From Micromonospora thermarum (GTDB taxonomy: Bacteria; Actinomycetota; Actinomycetes; Mycobacteriales; Micromonosporaceae), in assembly GCF_012034245.1 (NCBI RefSeq), contig NZ_JAATEO010000002.1:248001-312000 (forward strand): 64,000 nt of DNA, in the 5' to 3' direction. Made by a program: the position numbers and the translations under genes. Positions 8,852 through 17,993 of the stretch are shown here, one piece after another. The number at the start of each line of letters is the position of its first letter. The first letter of the stretch is position 1. The notes beneath the pieces are model-generated. The model had not been told where the DNA came from, did no database searches, and saw only the letters and a list, made by a program, of their open reading frames with translations.

Positions 8852-9802
8852 CTGACCGGGGCGCGCTCCGATCAGCAGGTCACGGCTCACCGCCGCGTCG
8901 TCGTCGGCGGTGAGCCAGCGCAGGATGCGCGGCAGCTCCTCCATCGCGTCGAAGTGCGCCGCGTGGGCCTGCACCTCCAGCTCCGCACCGGGGATGCGGG
9001 ACGCCAACCAGTGGGTGTGCCCGACCGGGGCGAAGGTGTCCTCGGCGCCGTGCCAGAGCTTCACCCTGGTCGTCGACGTGTCGATCAGGCCGAGGTCGAA
9101 CTTCCAGTCCCGGCGGAGCGCCAGCACGTCGTCGATCCACCCGTACGGGCCAGCGCGTAACGCGTCCTCGAAGGTGTCGGCGAGCATCCTCCGCAGCGCC
9201 GGATCCCGTACCGCCCGCCGGTCCGCGATGGTCATCTGCGCCATGAGGTCCTCCAGCAGCCGCCGCGGGTCCTCACTGGCCCGCTGCGCCCGGCGGCGGA
9301 TCTCCTCCACCACGGCCGACGTGTCGGAGCGGCCGGCGCCGAAGCCGTTGACGTTGTCGTCGTTCATCCCGGCGAACCAGTCCAGCTCGGGCGCGTCGGA
9401 CGGGGCGAACCCGACCAGCGCCGCCACGCGGGTGACCCGGTGACGCAGCGCCGGGTCGGCGGCGCAGGCGAGGGCGTGCGGGCCGCCGCCGGACCGGCCG
9501 GCGACGGCGAACCGGGGCAGCTCCAGATGGTCGGCGATGACCTCCACGTCCCGTGCGGCGTCGGCCACGTCACGGCCCTCGACCCGGTCGGATCCGCCGT
9601 AGCCCGGACGGTCGTAGGTGATCAGTTTCACGCCCAACCGGTACAGAACGATGCCGCGCGGCTTTGGCCCTCTGCGGCTGCCCGGTGTGCCGTGCATCAG
9701 GAAGACGGGGTGTCCGTCGGGCGCACCCGAGACCTCGAACGCCAGTCGCTTGTTGTCCGCGCGATAGGCGAATTCGGTCCCCGGCTCCCCTGCTCGGCCC
9801 AC
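8849..9802 (-). CDS. alpha/beta hydrolase
   Basis: This alpha/beta-fold hydrolase has the oxyanion segment LMHGTPGSRRGP, the conserved YDRPGYGGSD, a nucleophile elbow GRSGGGP (Ser), an acid in WHGAEDTFAP (Asp) and a C-terminal His in AHAAHFDAM. The catalytic triad therefore looks complete. The longest frame begins at ATG 9898, but its first 32 codons have atypical AT-rich third positions. GTG at 9802 lies nine bases after GGAAGG and gives a normal family N-terminus, so it is preferred (317 residues). The substrate is unknown, and no signal peptide is seen. It is convergent with the Fxs operon and probably unrelated to it. Confidence 0.82.
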   Translation of the reverse strand: MGRAGEPGTEFAYRADNKRLAFEVSGAPDGHPVFLMHGTPGSRRGPKPRGIVLYRLGVKLITYDRPGYGGSDRVEGRDVADAARDVEVIADHLELPRFAVAGRSGGGPHALACAADPALRHRVTRVAALVGFAPSDAPELDWFAGMNDDNVNGFGAGRSDTSAVVEEIRRRAQRASEDPRRLLEDLMAQMTIADRRAVRDPALRRMLADTFEDALRAGPYGWIDDVLALRRDWKFDLGLIDTSTTRVKLWHGAEDTFAPVGHTHWLASRIPGAELEVQAHAAHFDAMEELPRILRWLTADDDAAVSRDLLIGARPGQ

Positions 9803-10066
9803 TCCAGCCTGCCTTCCGGTGCTGCTGACCAGCGAATATCCGTCACGTCGGCCCAGAGCGAAGATGATTGATCGGCGGTGAACGACTCCACTCGGCATTT
9901 GAGCCTAACGGTCGGGCCGGTCACGCCGCCATCCGCCAATTCGACAACCCGCCGGATCTGTCGGAAAGGACACCGTCAGGGCGGTCCGTGATGGAACTTC
10001 CACCGGCTCGGCCGCCGATCGATTCCGGTCGACGGCCGAGCCGCGTCGTCGCTGGTCAGCGCGGCG

Positions 10067-10411
10067 TCAGGCGGCAGCGCCGGTGCGGGTCGGCTGCGCC
10101 GGAGCGGCCGGGCGCAGCTGGCGCGCGGGCACCGGGGACCATCCGGTCAGCGCGTCGTCCGGCCGGTCGGCCGGAACGGTCGCCGGCCGCTGCTCGGGCG
10201 ACGACTGGGCCACCTGAAGCGCCCGCTGCGCGTTCTCCCAGGCGGCGCAGGGCCAGCCCTGGCCGGCGCAGAGCAGGTTGACGCAGTCGGCCCCGTTCTC
10301 GTCGGGCTGGTGCGCGTCGGCCACGTCGAGGGCGAGCCCCCACAGCAGCGGGTCGGTCACCTCGTCAGGGCGGTCATGGCGGTCAGACCGGTCGTGGCTG
10401 GTGTCGGACAT
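10067..10411 (-). CDS. small conserved actinobacterial hypothetical protein
   Basis: A 114-residue acidic to neutral protein starts at ATG 10411, seven bases after the strong ribosome-binding site GAGGGGGG. The core WGLALDVADAHQPDE followed by CVNLLCAGQGWPC and WENAQRALQVA is a recurring short pattern in Micromonosporaceae proteins of unknown function. Three cysteines in the core could bind a metal or form disulfides, but this is speculation. The C-terminal 45 residues are Pro/Ala-rich and low complexity. There is no signal peptide or membrane segment. A longer frame to 10453 exists but has no ribosome-binding site. Confidence 0.65.
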   Translation of the reverse strand: MSDTSHDRSDRHDRPDEVTDPLLWGLALDVADAHQPDENGADCVNLLCAGQGWPCAAWENAQRALQVAQSSPEQRPATVPADRPDDALTGWSPVPARQLRPAAPAQPTRTGAAA

Positions 10412-10927
10412 GGTGCGGCCCCCCTCATGAGCTGGTACTGACCCTACCTTCACCCGTTACCGGCACTCGTAAACGGGCAGGTCGGCCCGGCGGGTCGGGC
10501 GCGTCGGGCCGGACGGACATTGACAGATCACTCAGTCCCGGCGAACGATGGGCGCAGTCCACCGACCGTCATCGGACCGTCACCCGATCCCAGGGGGCGG
10601 CGCTGCGCAGCCGGCGGCGCGGTCGGCAGTCCCTCCGAGGGCCGGGAGCCGCCATGCCGGTGGCATTCACCGCGACGACCGGTCGACCAGACCCCGACGA
10701 CGGCGGACCCGATCGTGTCGTGGACGACCCGTACGATTTTCTGAAGCTGATCCACGCCGTCAGTTTTGACGATCGCGGGCGCCGATGCCGCCCCGCCTGC
10801 GACCGGCAGCGAAGATCAGATGACGGCGGGCAGGGCGTACGGCCGGGCGGCGCCCGGCTGAGCATCATCCGATCGACGTGCCGGCCCGGACGGACATCGG
10901 TCGCTGACGAACCGCCATGATGGGCCG
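10412..10927. other. 516-base stretch without a convincing gene
   Basis: It lies between the divergent small protein and pdxY. A consensus -35 hexamer TTGACA is present at 10520-10525 on the plus strand, but no good -10 follows at 17 bases and no gene starts nearby. A plus-strand frame at 10654-10920 with a weak ribosome-binding site was considered and not accepted. No hairpin, repeat or RNA gene was recognised. Confidence 0.4.
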
Positions 10928-11779
10928 GTGAGGATCCTGTCCATCCAGTCGTCGGTCGCCTACGGCCACGTCGGCAACTCCGCCGCCGTCTTCCCCCTCC
11001 AGCGCCTCGGGCACGAGGTCTGGCCGGTGCTGACCGTGCACTTCTCCAACCACACCGGGTACGGCGCGTGGCGCGGACCGCTGCTGGCGCCGGCCGACGT
11101 CGCCGAGGTGATCGCGGGCATCGCGGACCGTGGGGTCATCGGCGACGCCGACGCGGTGCTGTCGGGCTACCAGGGCGACCCGGCGATGGGCGCGGTGATC
11201 CTCGACGCGGTGGCCCTGGTGAAGACGGCCAACCCGGACGCGGTGTACTGCTGCGACCCGGTGATGGGTGACGTCGGCCGCGGCATGTTCGTCCGGCCGG
11301 GCATCCCGGAGTACCTGCGGGACGTGGTCGTCCCGCGCGCGGACATCATCACCCCGAACCAGTTCGAGCTGGACTTCCTCGCCGGCCGGACGACGACCTC
11401 ACTGGACGAGGTTCTGGAGGCGGTCGACGCCGTACGGGCGACCGGGCCGCGGCAGGTGCTGGTCACGAGCGTGCTCCACGGCGACGTGCCGGAGGGGTCG
11501 CTGGAGATGGTGGCCGTGTCCGACGAGGGCGCCTGGGCGGTGACCACGCCGCTGCTGCCGATCAGCCCGAACGGCGGCGGTGACGTCACCGCGGCCCTGT
11601 ACCTCGCGCACCTGCGGACGACCGGCTCGCCCGCGACGGCCCTGGAGCGCACCACCGCCTCGATCTTCGCCGTCCTCGAGGCGACACTCGCGGCGGGCAC
11701 CCGGGAGATCCAGCTGGTCGCCGCCCAGGATGCGATCGCCGACCCGCCGGTGCGGTTCCCCGCCCGGCAGGTGCGCTAG
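10928..11779 (+). CDS. pdxY: pyridoxal kinase PdxY
   Basis: The enzyme phosphorylates pyridoxal (vitamin B6 salvage) to pyridoxal 5'-phosphate in the cytoplasm. The protein has 283 residues, the normal family length, and begins at GTG 10928. Ribokinase-fold PdxK/PdxY hallmarks are present: ILSIQSSVAYGHVGNSAA at residues 3-20, the substrate loop NHTGYGAWRG, DPVMGD near residue 117, and ITPNQFELDFLAG near 140. The anion-hole motif is NGGGD near residue 217 in place of the usual GTGD-type sequence. The glycine substitution still leaves the catalytic aspartate. It is a single gene, separated by a strong hairpin from the convergent Asp-box protein. Confidence 0.93.
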   Translation: MRILSIQSSVAYGHVGNSAAVFPLQRLGHEVWPVLTVHFSNHTGYGAWRGPLLAPADVAEVIAGIADRGVIGDADAVLSGYQGDPAMGAVILDAVALVKTANPDAVYCCDPVMGDVGRGMFVRPGIPEYLRDVVVPRADIITPNQFELDFLAGRTTTSLDEVLEAVDAVRATGPRQVLVTSVLHGDVPEGSLEMVAVSDEGAWAVTTPLLPISPNGGGDVTAALYLAHLRTTGSPATALERTTASIFAVLEATLAAGTREIQLVAAQDAIADPPVRFPARQVR

Positions 11780-11801
11780 GGCGGACGGGACACCGAAAAC
11801 G

Positions 11802-11836
11802 CGGAGGCCACCTCCCGGAGCGGGAGGTGGCCTCCG
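11802..11836. terminator. bidirectional hairpin terminator between pdxY and Asp-box protein
   Basis: A perfect 16-bp stem (11802-11817 with 11821-11836) closes a three-base GAG loop. Read on the minus strand the stem is followed by CGTTTTCGG, a short T-run, so it looks like an intrinsic terminator for the minus-strand gene. It can also stop pdxY transcription. Confidence 0.8.
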
Positions 11837-11843
11837 TGGCGGG

Positions 11844-14231
11844 TCAGCCAGCGCGGCAGGACGACAGCACGCCCACCACGCCGACCCCCGGATCGTTCAG
11901 GGGCAGCTTCGTGGACGCCGCCGGGCAGCGCGGCACCGTGATGTCGTGGATGCCCCGGCCGAACGTCGCCGCCGTCAGCTGGCGCGTCGGCTCGTGCCAC
12001 CGCAGGTACATGACCGCCGCCTTCGGCAGGTCCGCGCCGAGTGTCGCCCACTCGCCGCCGTTCCACGCCGACATGAACACGCCGACGTCGGTGCCGACCA
12101 GCAGCAGGCCGTCGGCGGTCGGGACCACCGAGTTGACCGGCGCGTCGGGCAGCCCGCGCCCGATGTCGGTCCAGGTCCGGCCGCCGTCACGGGTCATCAT
12201 CACGTGCGGCCGGTCGCTGCCGGAGCGGAAGCCGGAGAACGTCGCGTACGCGATGTCCGCGTCGGCGGGGTGCACCGCGACGCGGGTGACCCAGGTGCCC
12301 GGGAGCTGCGCCCGGTCGACCTCGTTCCAGCTCCGTCCGAGGTCGTGCGTCCACCAGAGCTTGCCGTCGTCGGTGCCGACGTACAGGGTGTCGCCGTCGG
12401 TCGGCGCGGCCGCGATCGTGGTGATGGTGCCCCACGGGTAGCCGGACGGGTCGTTCGGGCCGCCGCCGGTGAGGTCGGGGCTGATCGCGGTCCAGGTACG
12501 ACCGTTGTCCGTCGACCGGTTCACGATGTTGCCGGCGTAGTACATGACGTTCGGGTCGCTCGGGTCGAACTGGAGCGGCGTCAGCCAGTTGCGCCGCTGC
12601 GAGGTCGTCTGGCCGGTGCCGATCGGCGCGCGCGGGCTGGCGCCGGCGTTCTCCGACCGGTAGCAGGAGCCGTACTGGCTGCACCCGAAGACGATGTTCG
12701 GGTTCTCCGGGTGGATGAGCGTCTGGAGGCCGTCACCGCAGCCGATCGCGTCCCACGGGCCGCCGGCCCCGTTGTAGCCGCGGTTGCAGCCGTTGTCCTG
12801 CGCGCCGGCGACCTTCAGGCTCGGGTCGGTCTGCGCCACGTCGACGGTGTAGAACTGGGTGTACCGCTCGTCGGTGGCCTTCACCCAGCTGCCGGCGCCG
12901 TTGGCCTCCGAGCGGTAGAAGCCGCCGTCGTTGCCCAGGTAGACCCGGCCCGGCGCCTTCGGGTCCCAGCGCATGGCGTGCTGGTCGGCGTGGACACCGC
13001 CCACCGGGGAGAAGCTCTGCGCGCCGTTGGTGGAGCGCATGAGGTTGACGCCCATGAGGAACACGTTGTTCTGCTGGGCCGGGTCGACGAAGAGCTTGCC
13101 GAACCACCAGCTGAACGTCGACTGGGACGCCTGCCCGGCGGTGACCGGGGTCTGCGTCCAGGTGTCGCCGCCGTCGTCGGAGCGGTAGAACGCCCGGAAC
13201 GGGCCGAGGGCGGTGCCCACGTACGCGTACAGGCGCTGCGGGTTGCTCGGGGCGAGCGCGAGACCCCAACGGCCCTGGTCGGCGTCGGTGGGCAGGCCGG
13301 TGGTCATCCGCGCCCAGGTCCGTCCGCCGTCGTCGGAGCGCCAGAGGCTGGAGCCGGGCCCGCCGTAAGTGCGCTGGCTCGGCTCGCGCAGGTGGTCCCA
13401 CATGGCCGCGTACACCCGGTCGGGGTTGCTCGGGTCGACGACGACCTCGGTGGCGCCGGTGGTGGCGTTCGGCGGCGCGAGGACCTGCCGCCAGCTGTCA
13501 CCGCCGTCCTCGGTGAGGTAGACGCCGCGTTCGCCGCCGGGGACGAACAGGTTGCCGCTGGCCGCCGCGAAGATCCGGTCCTCGTTGCCCGGGTCGATCG
13601 CGAACCGGGCGATGGCGTGGCTGTCGGCCAGGCCGACGCGCTCCCAGGTGGCGCCGCGGTCGGTGGAGCGGTAGACACCGTCGCCGCCGAAGGTGATGGA
13701 GCCGCCGCCGGGCTGGGCCTCACCGGTGCCGGCGAAGAGGACGCCGTCGCTGGTCATGGCGACCGCGCCCATGGCCTGACCCCAGCCGTCCGGCCACACC
13801 GAGGTGAAGGTGGCCCCGGCGTCGCTGGACTTCCACACGCCGCCGGAGGCGGCGGCGATGAACACCTGGTTGGGCACCTGCGGGTCCACCGCGATGTCGA
13901 CGAGCCGGCCGCCGATGTCGGCCGGCCCGAAGAAGGACCAGTCCCGCTCGGCCAGCGGCCGGTAGACGCTGCGGGTGTGCGCGGCGAGCTGGTTGGCCTC
14001 ACCGCGCGCCTTGGCGTACTTGGCGGCGGAGAGGTCGGTGCTGCCGTCGCTCATCCGCTGCGCGGTCATCCACTCGTCGGGGAGTTCCATCGGCCCGGTG
14101 GGCGAGCTGGTGGACAGTGACGGTTGCGCGATCGGCGGGCTGGACGAGGCCGTCAGCGCGACCGCGGCGGTCAGCGCCAGCAGCGCCGTCGCCGTCAGCC
14201 CGCGACGACGTCGGGCGAGGGTAAGGTCCAT
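11844..14231 (-). CDS. secreted Asp-box (BNR/sortilin-like) beta-propeller protein
   Basis: This 795-residue exported protein starts at ATG 14231, preceded by GGAGAG at good spacing. Residues 1-30 are a signal peptide (an RRRR cluster, then a long Ala/Leu core). From about residue 70 onward there are at least eight Asp-box motifs of the S/T-x-D-x-G-x-T/S-W/F type (KSSDAGATF, RSTDRGATW, RSDDGGRTW, RSTDNGRTW, MTRDGGRTW and others). These mark the turns of sialidase- and sortilin-like propellers. Proteins of this class are annotated as exo-alpha-sialidase or GH74-like, but no catalytic residue set specific for either can be assigned here. It is likely a binding or glycan-acting extracellular protein. 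The ending CPAASTKLP...SCRAG has two Cys that could form a disulfide. Confidence 0.82.
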   Translation of the reverse strand: MDLTLARRRRGLTATALLALTAAVALTASSSPPIAQPSLSTSSPTGPMELPDEWMTAQRMSDGSTDLSAAKYAKARGEANQLAAHTRSVYRPLAERDWSFFGPADIGGRLVDIAVDPQVPNQVFIAAASGGVWKSSDAGATFTSVWPDGWGQAMGAVAMTSDGVLFAGTGEAQPGGGSITFGGDGVYRSTDRGATWERVGLADSHAIARFAIDPGNEDRIFAAASGNLFVPGGERGVYLTEDGGDSWRQVLAPPNATTGATEVVVDPSNPDRVYAAMWDHLREPSQRTYGGPGSSLWRSDDGGRTWARMTTGLPTDADQGRWGLALAPSNPQRLYAYVGTALGPFRAFYRSDDGGDTWTQTPVTAGQASQSTFSWWFGKLFVDPAQQNNVFLMGVNLMRSTNGAQSFSPVGGVHADQHAMRWDPKAPGRVYLGNDGGFYRSEANGAGSWVKATDERYTQFYTVDVAQTDPSLKVAGAQDNGCNRGYNGAGGPWDAIGCGDGLQTLIHPENPNIVFGCSQYGSCYRSENAGASPRAPIGTGQTTSQRRNWLTPLQFDPSDPNVMYYAGNIVNRSTDNGRTWTAISPDLTGGGPNDPSGYPWGTITTIAAAPTDGDTLYVGTDDGKLWWTHDLGRSWNEVDRAQLPGTWVTRVAVHPADADIAYATFSGFRSGSDRPHVMMTRDGGRTWTDIGRGLPDAPVNSVVPTADGLLLVGTDVGVFMSAWNGGEWATLGADLPKAAVMYLRWHEPTRQLTAATFGRGIHDITVPRCPAASTKLPLNDPGVGVVGVLSSCRAG

Positions 14232-14351
14232 GCGGCTCTCCTGTCCGTACGAAGACGGTCTTGTGGGCACGCTAGACACCGCATCGGTGAACGTCACCGA
14301 TCATCTGTCGGGAAACCCACCGCCCGCTTAGGACACCTGTAGAGCCGCCGG

Positions 14352-14813
14352 TCAGCCGGTACGGAACTCGGGCAGGCCCGCGTCGTCGGAATCCGGGCCG
14401 ACCATCGCGGTCAGCGTGGTGCCGTCGGCGCACAGCGCCCCGGCCCGCAGGTACATGCGACGGTCCTGCGCCCGCGCGAGCACCTCGGTCTCGAAGATCT
14501 CGTCCTCGATGCGCAGCAGCTCGATGTCGGTGCGCTGCTCGTAGTGAGCGCGGACGTCCAGCGGGGACATCCGGACGGTGGCCTCCACGCTGGTCAACGC
14601 CCCCTGCGCGACCACGCTGGTGACCCGGGCGCCGTCGGGCAGGACGAGGCCGGGCACGTCCGCCGCCACCTCCGGCTCCTGGTCCAGCGGCACCCGGTCA
14701 CAGCTGGGCAGGTTGCCCAGCAGGTCCCGGTTGCCACCGGAGGGCGCCTCCGCGCCACCGCACCCGGCCAGCACGGCGAGGAGGGCGACGGCGGTGAGGG
14801 CCCGGAGTCTCAT
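14352..14813 (-). CDS. small lipoprotein at the end of the sugar ABC operon
   Basis: A 153-residue protein starts at ATG 14813. Its signal peptide has the lipobox LAGC near residue 19, so the mature N-terminal Cys should be lipidated and the protein anchored outside the membrane. The rest has no recognised domain. Two further cysteines (PSCDRV and GALCADG) may pair. It follows the MalF-like permease by 17 bases in the same direction and is probably the last gene of the ABC operon. It may assist the transporter, but no function can be named. Confidence 0.7.
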   Translation of the reverse strand: MRLRALTAVALLAVLAGCGGAEAPSGGNRDLLGNLPSCDRVPLDQEPEVAADVPGLVLPDGARVTSVVAQGALTSVEATVRMSPLDVRAHYEQRTDIELLRIEDEIFETEVLARAQDRRMYLRAGALCADGTTLTAMVGPDSDDAGLPEFRTG

Positions 14814-14830
14814 CGCAGCAGGATCCCACT

Positions 14831-15706
14831 TCACCGCAGCACCCGCCAGCGCCGGACGGCGAGCAGCAGCCCGGTGATGATCACGGCGGTGACCAGCATC
14901 AGCAGGATGGTGACCAGCGAGCCGTACGCGAAGCCGGAGAACTCGAAGACCTGGTCGAAGATGTAGACCGGCAGGTAGAGGGTGGCGTTGGCGGGCCGGC
15001 CGTCGGTGAGCACGTACGCCGGCACGAAGTTTACCTGCAACGTGAGGACGGTGTCCCGGACGGCCAGCAGCACCAGCACCGGCGCGAGCAGCGGCAGCGT
15101 GATCCGGCGCAGCTGCCCGAACGGCCCGCACCCCTCCAGGGCCGCCGCCTCGTACAGCCGGCCGTCCAGCAGCCGGCGAGCGGCGAGGACCACGACGAAC
15201 CCCTCACCGATCGGGAACGCGAGCATCAGCACCACGCCCACGCGGGCGGTCGCCGGGTCGGCGAGCCAGGTGAAGCCGGGGTGCCCGAAGAGGCCGAGGA
15301 GCTGGTTGAGCGGCCCGTACAGCGGGTTGAGCACCCACAGGAACAGCACCGCCAGCGCCACGTCCGGGATGACCGTGGGCAGGTAGACGGCGGTGCGGAA
15401 CCAGCGGCCGCCGGGGCGCGGGGCGGCGAGCAGCAGGCCGAGCCCCACCGCGGCGACGAACCGCACCGGCACGGCGAGCGCCACGTGGAACAGCGAGGCG
15501 CGCAGGCTGTCGAGGAGGAACCCGTCGTCGAGCATCCGCCGCACGTTGGCCAGCCCCACGAACCGCGGGTCCCGGGTCAGTCCGGTGTGGTCGGTGAACG
15601 CGTACCCCAGGTTGAGCAGCGCCGGAACCGCGACCAGCAGGGCCACCGCGACCGCGTACGGGGTGAGGAACGCCCAGCCGGTCAGCGGCGGCCGGGGGCG
15701 GCTCAC
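14831..15706 (-). CDS. sugar ABC transporter permease (MalF/UgpA type)
   Basis: The inner-membrane permease has 291 residues and about six transmembrane segments, beginning with WAFLTPYAVAVALLVAVPAL. The cytoplasmic EAA loop that contacts the ATPase is seen as YEAAALEGCGPFGQLRRITLP near residue 205. The family is the CUT1 group (carbohydrate uptake). The GTG start at 15706 overlaps the stop of the ATPase gene by four bases, so the two are co-translated. The substrate cannot be read from the permease; the neighbouring binding protein resembles glycerol-phosphate or oligosaccharide binders. Confidence 0.9.
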   Translation of the reverse strand: MSRPRPPLTGWAFLTPYAVAVALLVAVPALLNLGYAFTDHTGLTRDPRFVGLANVRRMLDDGFLLDSLRASLFHVALAVPVRFVAAVGLGLLLAAPRPGGRWFRTAVYLPTVIPDVALAVLFLWVLNPLYGPLNQLLGLFGHPGFTWLADPATARVGVVLMLAFPIGEGFVVVLAARRLLDGRLYEAAALEGCGPFGQLRRITLPLLAPVLVLLAVRDTVLTLQVNFVPAYVLTDGRPANATLYLPVYIFDQVFEFSGFAYGSLVTILLMLVTAVIITGLLLAVRRWRVLR

Positions 15707-16710
15707 CGGCGCCGCCCGGTGGCCGCGTCGAACCGGTGCAGCCGGTCGGCGCGCAGCCGTACCTCGTCACCGGGGGCGACGCCGGGGCGGGGGCCGGTGC
15801 GGACGGTGAGCCGGGTGCCGTCCGGGCAGCGGGTCAGCAGGATCGCCTCGCTGCCCAGCGCCTCCACCGCCTCGAGGGTCGCGGCCACCGGTCCCTCGCC
15901 GTCGAGCGTGAGGTCCTCCGGGCGTACGCCGAGCGTCACGTCCGGGTCGCCGCCGAGCACGCCGCCGCCGGTCACCAGGTTCATCGGCGGGCTGCCGAGG
16001 AACCCGGCGACGAACGTGTCGGCTGGCTCGTCGTACACCTGCTGGGGTGGACCCACCTGCCGGACGCGCCCGTCGGCGAGGACGACCACGCGGTCGCCGA
16101 GGGTCATCGCCTCGTGCTGGTCGTGCGTGACGTGGACGGTGGTCGTGCGCAGCTCCCGGTGCAGGGCGAGCAGGTCGGCGCGGGTGGCGAAGCGCAGCGG
16201 CGCGTCCAGGCTCGCGAGGGGCTCGTCGAGCAGGTAGACGCTGGGATCGCGCAGCAGCGCCCGGGCCAGCGCCACCCGCTGCCGCTGCCCGCCGGACATC
16301 TGGTCGGGGTAGCGGTCCAGGAGGTCGCCGATGCCGAGCCGGTCCGCGGCGGCGCGGGCCCGCCGGTCGGCCTCGGCGCGCCGCACCCGGCGGACGCGCA
16401 ACCCGAACGTCAGGTTGCCGTGGACGGTGAGGTGCGGGAAGAGCGCGTAGTCCTGGAAGACCATCGCCACCGCCCGCCGGTGCGGCGGCACCCCGGCGAC
16501 GTCGACGCCGTCGACCAGGACCCGCCCGCCGTCCGGCCGGTCCAGGCCGGCGATCAGCCGCAGGATCGTCGACTTGCCCGACCCGGACGGCCCGACGAGG
16601 GTGACCAGTTCCCCGGCCCGCACCTCCAGGTCGACGCCGTCGACGGCGGTGGTCCGCCCGTACGAGCGGGTCAGCCCCTCCAGCCGGATCACGCCACGAC
16701 GCTCGCTCAC
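15703..16710 (-). CDS. sugar ABC transporter ATP-binding protein (UgpC/MsiK type)
   Basis: The protein has 335 residues and starts at GTG 16710, overlapping the stop of the binding-protein gene. It shows Walker A GPSGSGKST near residue 38, the Q-loop FQDYALFPHLTV, signature MSGGQRQR near 134, Walker B VYLLDEPLASLD, switch His in HVTHDQHEA, and a C-terminal TOBE-like region with LGVRPEDLTL. It energises import through the two permeases of the operon. Many actinobacterial CUT1 operons lack an ATPase and share MsiK, so an operon-encoded copy is a point of note. Confidence 0.93.
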   Translation of the reverse strand: MSERRGVIRLEGLTRSYGRTTAVDGVDLEVRAGELVTLVGPSGSGKSTILRLIAGLDRPDGGRVLVDGVDVAGVPPHRRAVAMVFQDYALFPHLTVHGNLTFGLRVRRVRRAEADRRARAAADRLGIGDLLDRYPDQMSGGQRQRVALARALLRDPSVYLLDEPLASLDAPLRFATRADLLALHRELRTTTVHVTHDQHEAMTLGDRVVVLADGRVRQVGPPQQVYDEPADTFVAGFLGSPPMNLVTGGGVLGGDPDVTLGVRPEDLTLDGEGPVAATLEAVEALGSEAILLTRCPDGTRLTVRTGPRPGVAPGDEVRLRADRLHRFDAATGRRR

Positions 16711-17993
16711 TTGCCCACCGGCAGGGTGAACAACGGGCGGACGGTCTCCTCCAGCCGGCGCAGCCCCTCCTCCCGGTCGACCCGGCCGTAGAACACCTCC
16801 TCCAGCAGGGTGTCCGTCTCCTTCTCGACGCGGGCCCAGGTGGCGGTGCGCGGGGTGGCCCGCAGGTGCGGCTCGGCGTCGAGGTAGACGTGCGACGACC
16901 GGGGCGGCTCGGCCGGGTCGAGGAACGCGGGGGAGCCGGCCACGTCGAGGCGGGACGGCACGGTCCGGCCGGACTCGGCCATCGTGCGCTGCCCGTCGGC
17001 GCCCATCGCGTACTCGATGAACCGCCACGCCGGGCGGTGGTCCGGCAGGCCGGCGCTCATGCAGTACGCGTCGCTGTGCAGGATGGACGCCGGTACGCCG
17101 CCGGGCGCGACCGGCAGCGGCGCCGCGTCCCAGGTGAAGCCCTCGATGGTGCGCAGGGTCGGCACGGCCACCCGGCTGCTCAGGTACATGCCGAGGGTGC
17201 CGCGCAGGAAGCGCGCCTCGCTGGACTCGCTCTGCTCCTCGGCGTCCGGCGGCACGACCCGGTGCCGCAGTTGCAGGTCGAGGAACCAGTCGACCGCCTT
17301 CCGGGTGGCCGGGTTGCCGCCCAGGGTCAGCGCGGTCGGCCGGGCCGGGTCGTCGACCAGCTCGCCCCGGTTGGACCACACGAACGGCGCGAGCCGGGCG
17401 ATCGACGGCTCGACGCCCACCCCGTACCGGCCGTCGCGGGTGAGCGCCTTGGCGGCGGCGAGGAAGTCGTCCCACGTCCAGCCGGCGGCCGGCGCCGGGA
17501 CGCCGGCGGCCCGGAACAGGTCGGCGTTCCAGTAGACGACCAGTGAGGACAGGTTCTGCGGCAGGCAGGTGAGCGCCTTGCCGTCGAACCGGAACGCGTC
17601 CAGTGCCCGTGGGCTGAAGTCGCTCTCCTTGATCGCGGTGCTCGCGTCCAGGTACGACTGCACCGGCTCGATCGCGCCCTGCGCGGCGAACTGCCCGTAC
17701 CGGCGGTAGTTGAGCAGGAACACGTCCGGCGGCCGGCCGCCCGCGAACGACGTGGTGAGCCGCGCCATCAGTTCGTCCTGGGTGGCCACGGGGGAGAGGG
17801 TCACGTCGACGTCCGGGTTGGCCTCGGTGAAGCCGGCGACGAGGGTGCGGTAACCGGCGACCTCCTCGGCGTCGCCGAACAGCACCACGGTGATGCCGGC
17901 CCGGTCCTCGGCGCCGTCACCGGAGGTGCAGCCGCTGCCGACCAGCAGCACGGTGACCAGGGCCGCGCACACGCGTCGCCAGGTGGGGGTCAT
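16707..17993 (-). CDS. extracellular sugar-binding lipoprotein (ABC family 1)
   Basis: The 428-residue protein starts at ATG 17993, overlapping the stop of the upstream permease gene. A signal peptide with lipobox VGSGC near residue 22 anchors it as a lipoprotein. The mature part has the fold pattern of family 1 solute-binding proteins: ITVVLFGDAEEVAGYRTLVAGFTEANPDVDV-type opening split over residues 33-65, PPDVFLLNYRRYGQF near 88, YWNADLFRAAGV near 155, and SDAYCMSAG near 320. It captures a sugar or sugar-phosphate outside the cell and hands it to the two permeases. The exact ligand is unknown. Confidence 0.9.
   Translation of the reverse strand: MTPTWRRVCAALVTVLLVGSGCTSGDGAEDRAGITVVLFGDAEEVAGYRTLVAGFTEANPDVDVTLSPVATQDELMARLTTSFAGGRPPDVFLLNYRRYGQFAAQGAIEPVQSYLDASTAIKESDFSPRALDAFRFDGKALTCLPQNLSSLVVYWNADLFRAAGVPAPAAGWTWDDFLAAAKALTRDGRYGVGVEPSIARLAPFVWSNRGELVDDPARPTALTLGGNPATRKAVDWFLDLQLRHRVVPPDAEEQSESSEARFLRGTLGMYLSSRVAVPTLRTIEGFTWDAAPLPVAPGGVPASILHSDAYCMSAGLPDHRPAWRFIEYAMGADGQRTMAESGRTVPSRLDVAGSPAFLDPAEPPRSSHVYLDAEPHLRATPRTATWARVEKETDTLLEEVFYGRVDREEGLRRLEETVRPLFTLPVGK

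Noticed and set aside
4968..8852. A very long minus-strand open frame opposite fxsT
   Set aside because: Its product is His/Gln/Val/Arg-rich with no domain, it mirrors fxsT codon for codon, and such frames are expected opposite GC-rich genes.
9803..9898. N-terminal 32-codon extension of the alpha/beta hydrolase
   Set aside because: Codons are AT-rich at third positions, unlike the rest of the gene, and a GTG with a good ribosome-binding site lies at 9802.
10654..10920. An 88-codon plus-strand frame before pdxY with a weak ribosome-binding site
   Set aside because: Composition drifts to Arg-rich antisense-like sequence after 45 codons and no family is recognisable.
11580..14120. A plus-strand open frame opposite the Asp-box protein
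   Set aside because: The real gene is on the minus strand with signal peptide, eight Asp boxes and ribosome-binding site; the plus frame is Arg/Gly/Val-rich shadow.
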